In this document: positions 63,915 through 64,000 of the stretch, one piece after another
How positions within the stretch are numbered: position 1 is the stretch's first letter
How the letters are laid out: every line of letters begins with the position of its first letter
Assembly (NCBI RefSeq): GCF_001999965.1
Contig: NZ_CP019646.1
Coordinates: forward strand, 868,001 to 932,000
Direction of reading: 5' to 3'
From: Limihaloglobus sulfuriphilus
GTDB taxonomy: Bacteria; Planctomycetota; Phycisphaerae; Sedimentisphaerales; Sedimentisphaeraceae
Length of the DNA stretch: 64,000 nt
Notes under the pieces: model-generated
What the model saw: the letters and a program-made list of their open reading frames with translations, nothing else
The model's database searches: none
Told to the model about the DNA's origin: nothing
Translations under genes and position numbers: made by a program

Positions 63915-64000
63915 ATGCAGGAAAACAAATTTATTAAAGATGCTCTTGATGAGTTTTTCATTGATCGGAAATTCGGAGTATTCATACATTGGGGTCTCTA
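63915..64000 (+). CDS. GH29 alpha-L-fucosidase, 5' end only
   Basis: An ATG at 63915 begins an open frame running off the window. The 28 complete codons include FFIDRKFGVFIHWGL, the highly characteristic N-terminal strand of GH29 alpha-L-fucosidases (FGIFIHWG, whose His contacts fucose). GH29 enzymes remove alpha-linked L-fucose with retention. No signal peptide is visible in the part present. It follows the sulfatase by 19 bases. The catalytic residues lie outside the window. Confidence 0.75.
   Translation, partial: MQENKFIKDALDEFFIDRKFGVFIHWGL

Overview
The window most likely comes from a planctomycete, probably the Phycisphaerae/Sedimentisphaerales type. The evidence is formylglycine sulfatases in quantity, Tat-type export signals, a PEP-CTERM sorting tail, planctomycete-style dockerin-like DxNxDG segments without any scaffoldin, a type IV pilin-like protein, and large secreted proteins of parallel beta-helix, LamG and FG-GAP type. 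This assignment is inference from gene content; there is no rRNA or other phylogenetic marker analysis behind it.

Region A (1-16555, + strand) is a polysaccharide-degradation block. It holds three tandem secreted GH13-like enzymes (the first cut by the window edge) whose catalytic barrel is interrupted by FG-GAP-like calcium repeats. These are followed by a GH78-type alpha-L-rhamnosidase, a Tat-exported sulfatase, a 1293-residue esterase-GH13 fusion, a second sulfatase and a uroporphyrinogen-decarboxylase-family protein with a methyltransferase-like zinc motif. Spacing is tight and all genes are co-directional.

Region B (16556-36041) is mostly core genome: argB-argD-argF on the + strand, then a long minus-strand stretch with mnmE, yidC, a metallophosphoesterase, fetA-fetB, dprA, an L-fucose/arabinose isomerase-family gene, a small DUF5684-like membrane protein, an EF-G2-type GTPase, a TPR-like exported protein and cstA, and finally tRNA-Lys(CTT). 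Several intrinsic terminators are visible here.

Region C (36126-41951, minus strand) is a compact operon read as XylR-like AraC regulator, MFS transporter, BNR/sialidase-fold enzyme with LamG tail, sulfatase. It is divergent from Region D (42161-64000, + strand), which contains a PEP-CTERM protein, a LamG/dockerin protein, a pseudopilin, two PHP-family exported proteins, a dockerin-alpha/beta-hydrolase, a sulfatase without signal peptide, three tandem GH141-like beta-helix proteins, a membrane-anchored double zinc-ribbon protein, a 1029-residue beta-helix protein, another sulfatase and the first 28 codons of a GH29 alpha-L-fucosidase. One ~230-residue beta-repeat module heads three otherwise unrelated proteins in this block.

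Taken together, regions A, C and D look like machinery for a sulfated, probably fucose- and/or rhamnose-containing (algal-type) polysaccharide: sulfatases and esterases strip substituents, GH13/GH78/GH141-like/GH29/BNR enzymes cut the chain and side groups, the MFS protein imports products, and the XylR-like protein senses a sugar. The substrate is an inference. The most unusual items are the FG-GAP-interrupted GH13 tandem array with mosaic near-identity, the esterase-GH13 fusion, and the shared N-terminal module mounted on three different C-terminal partners.
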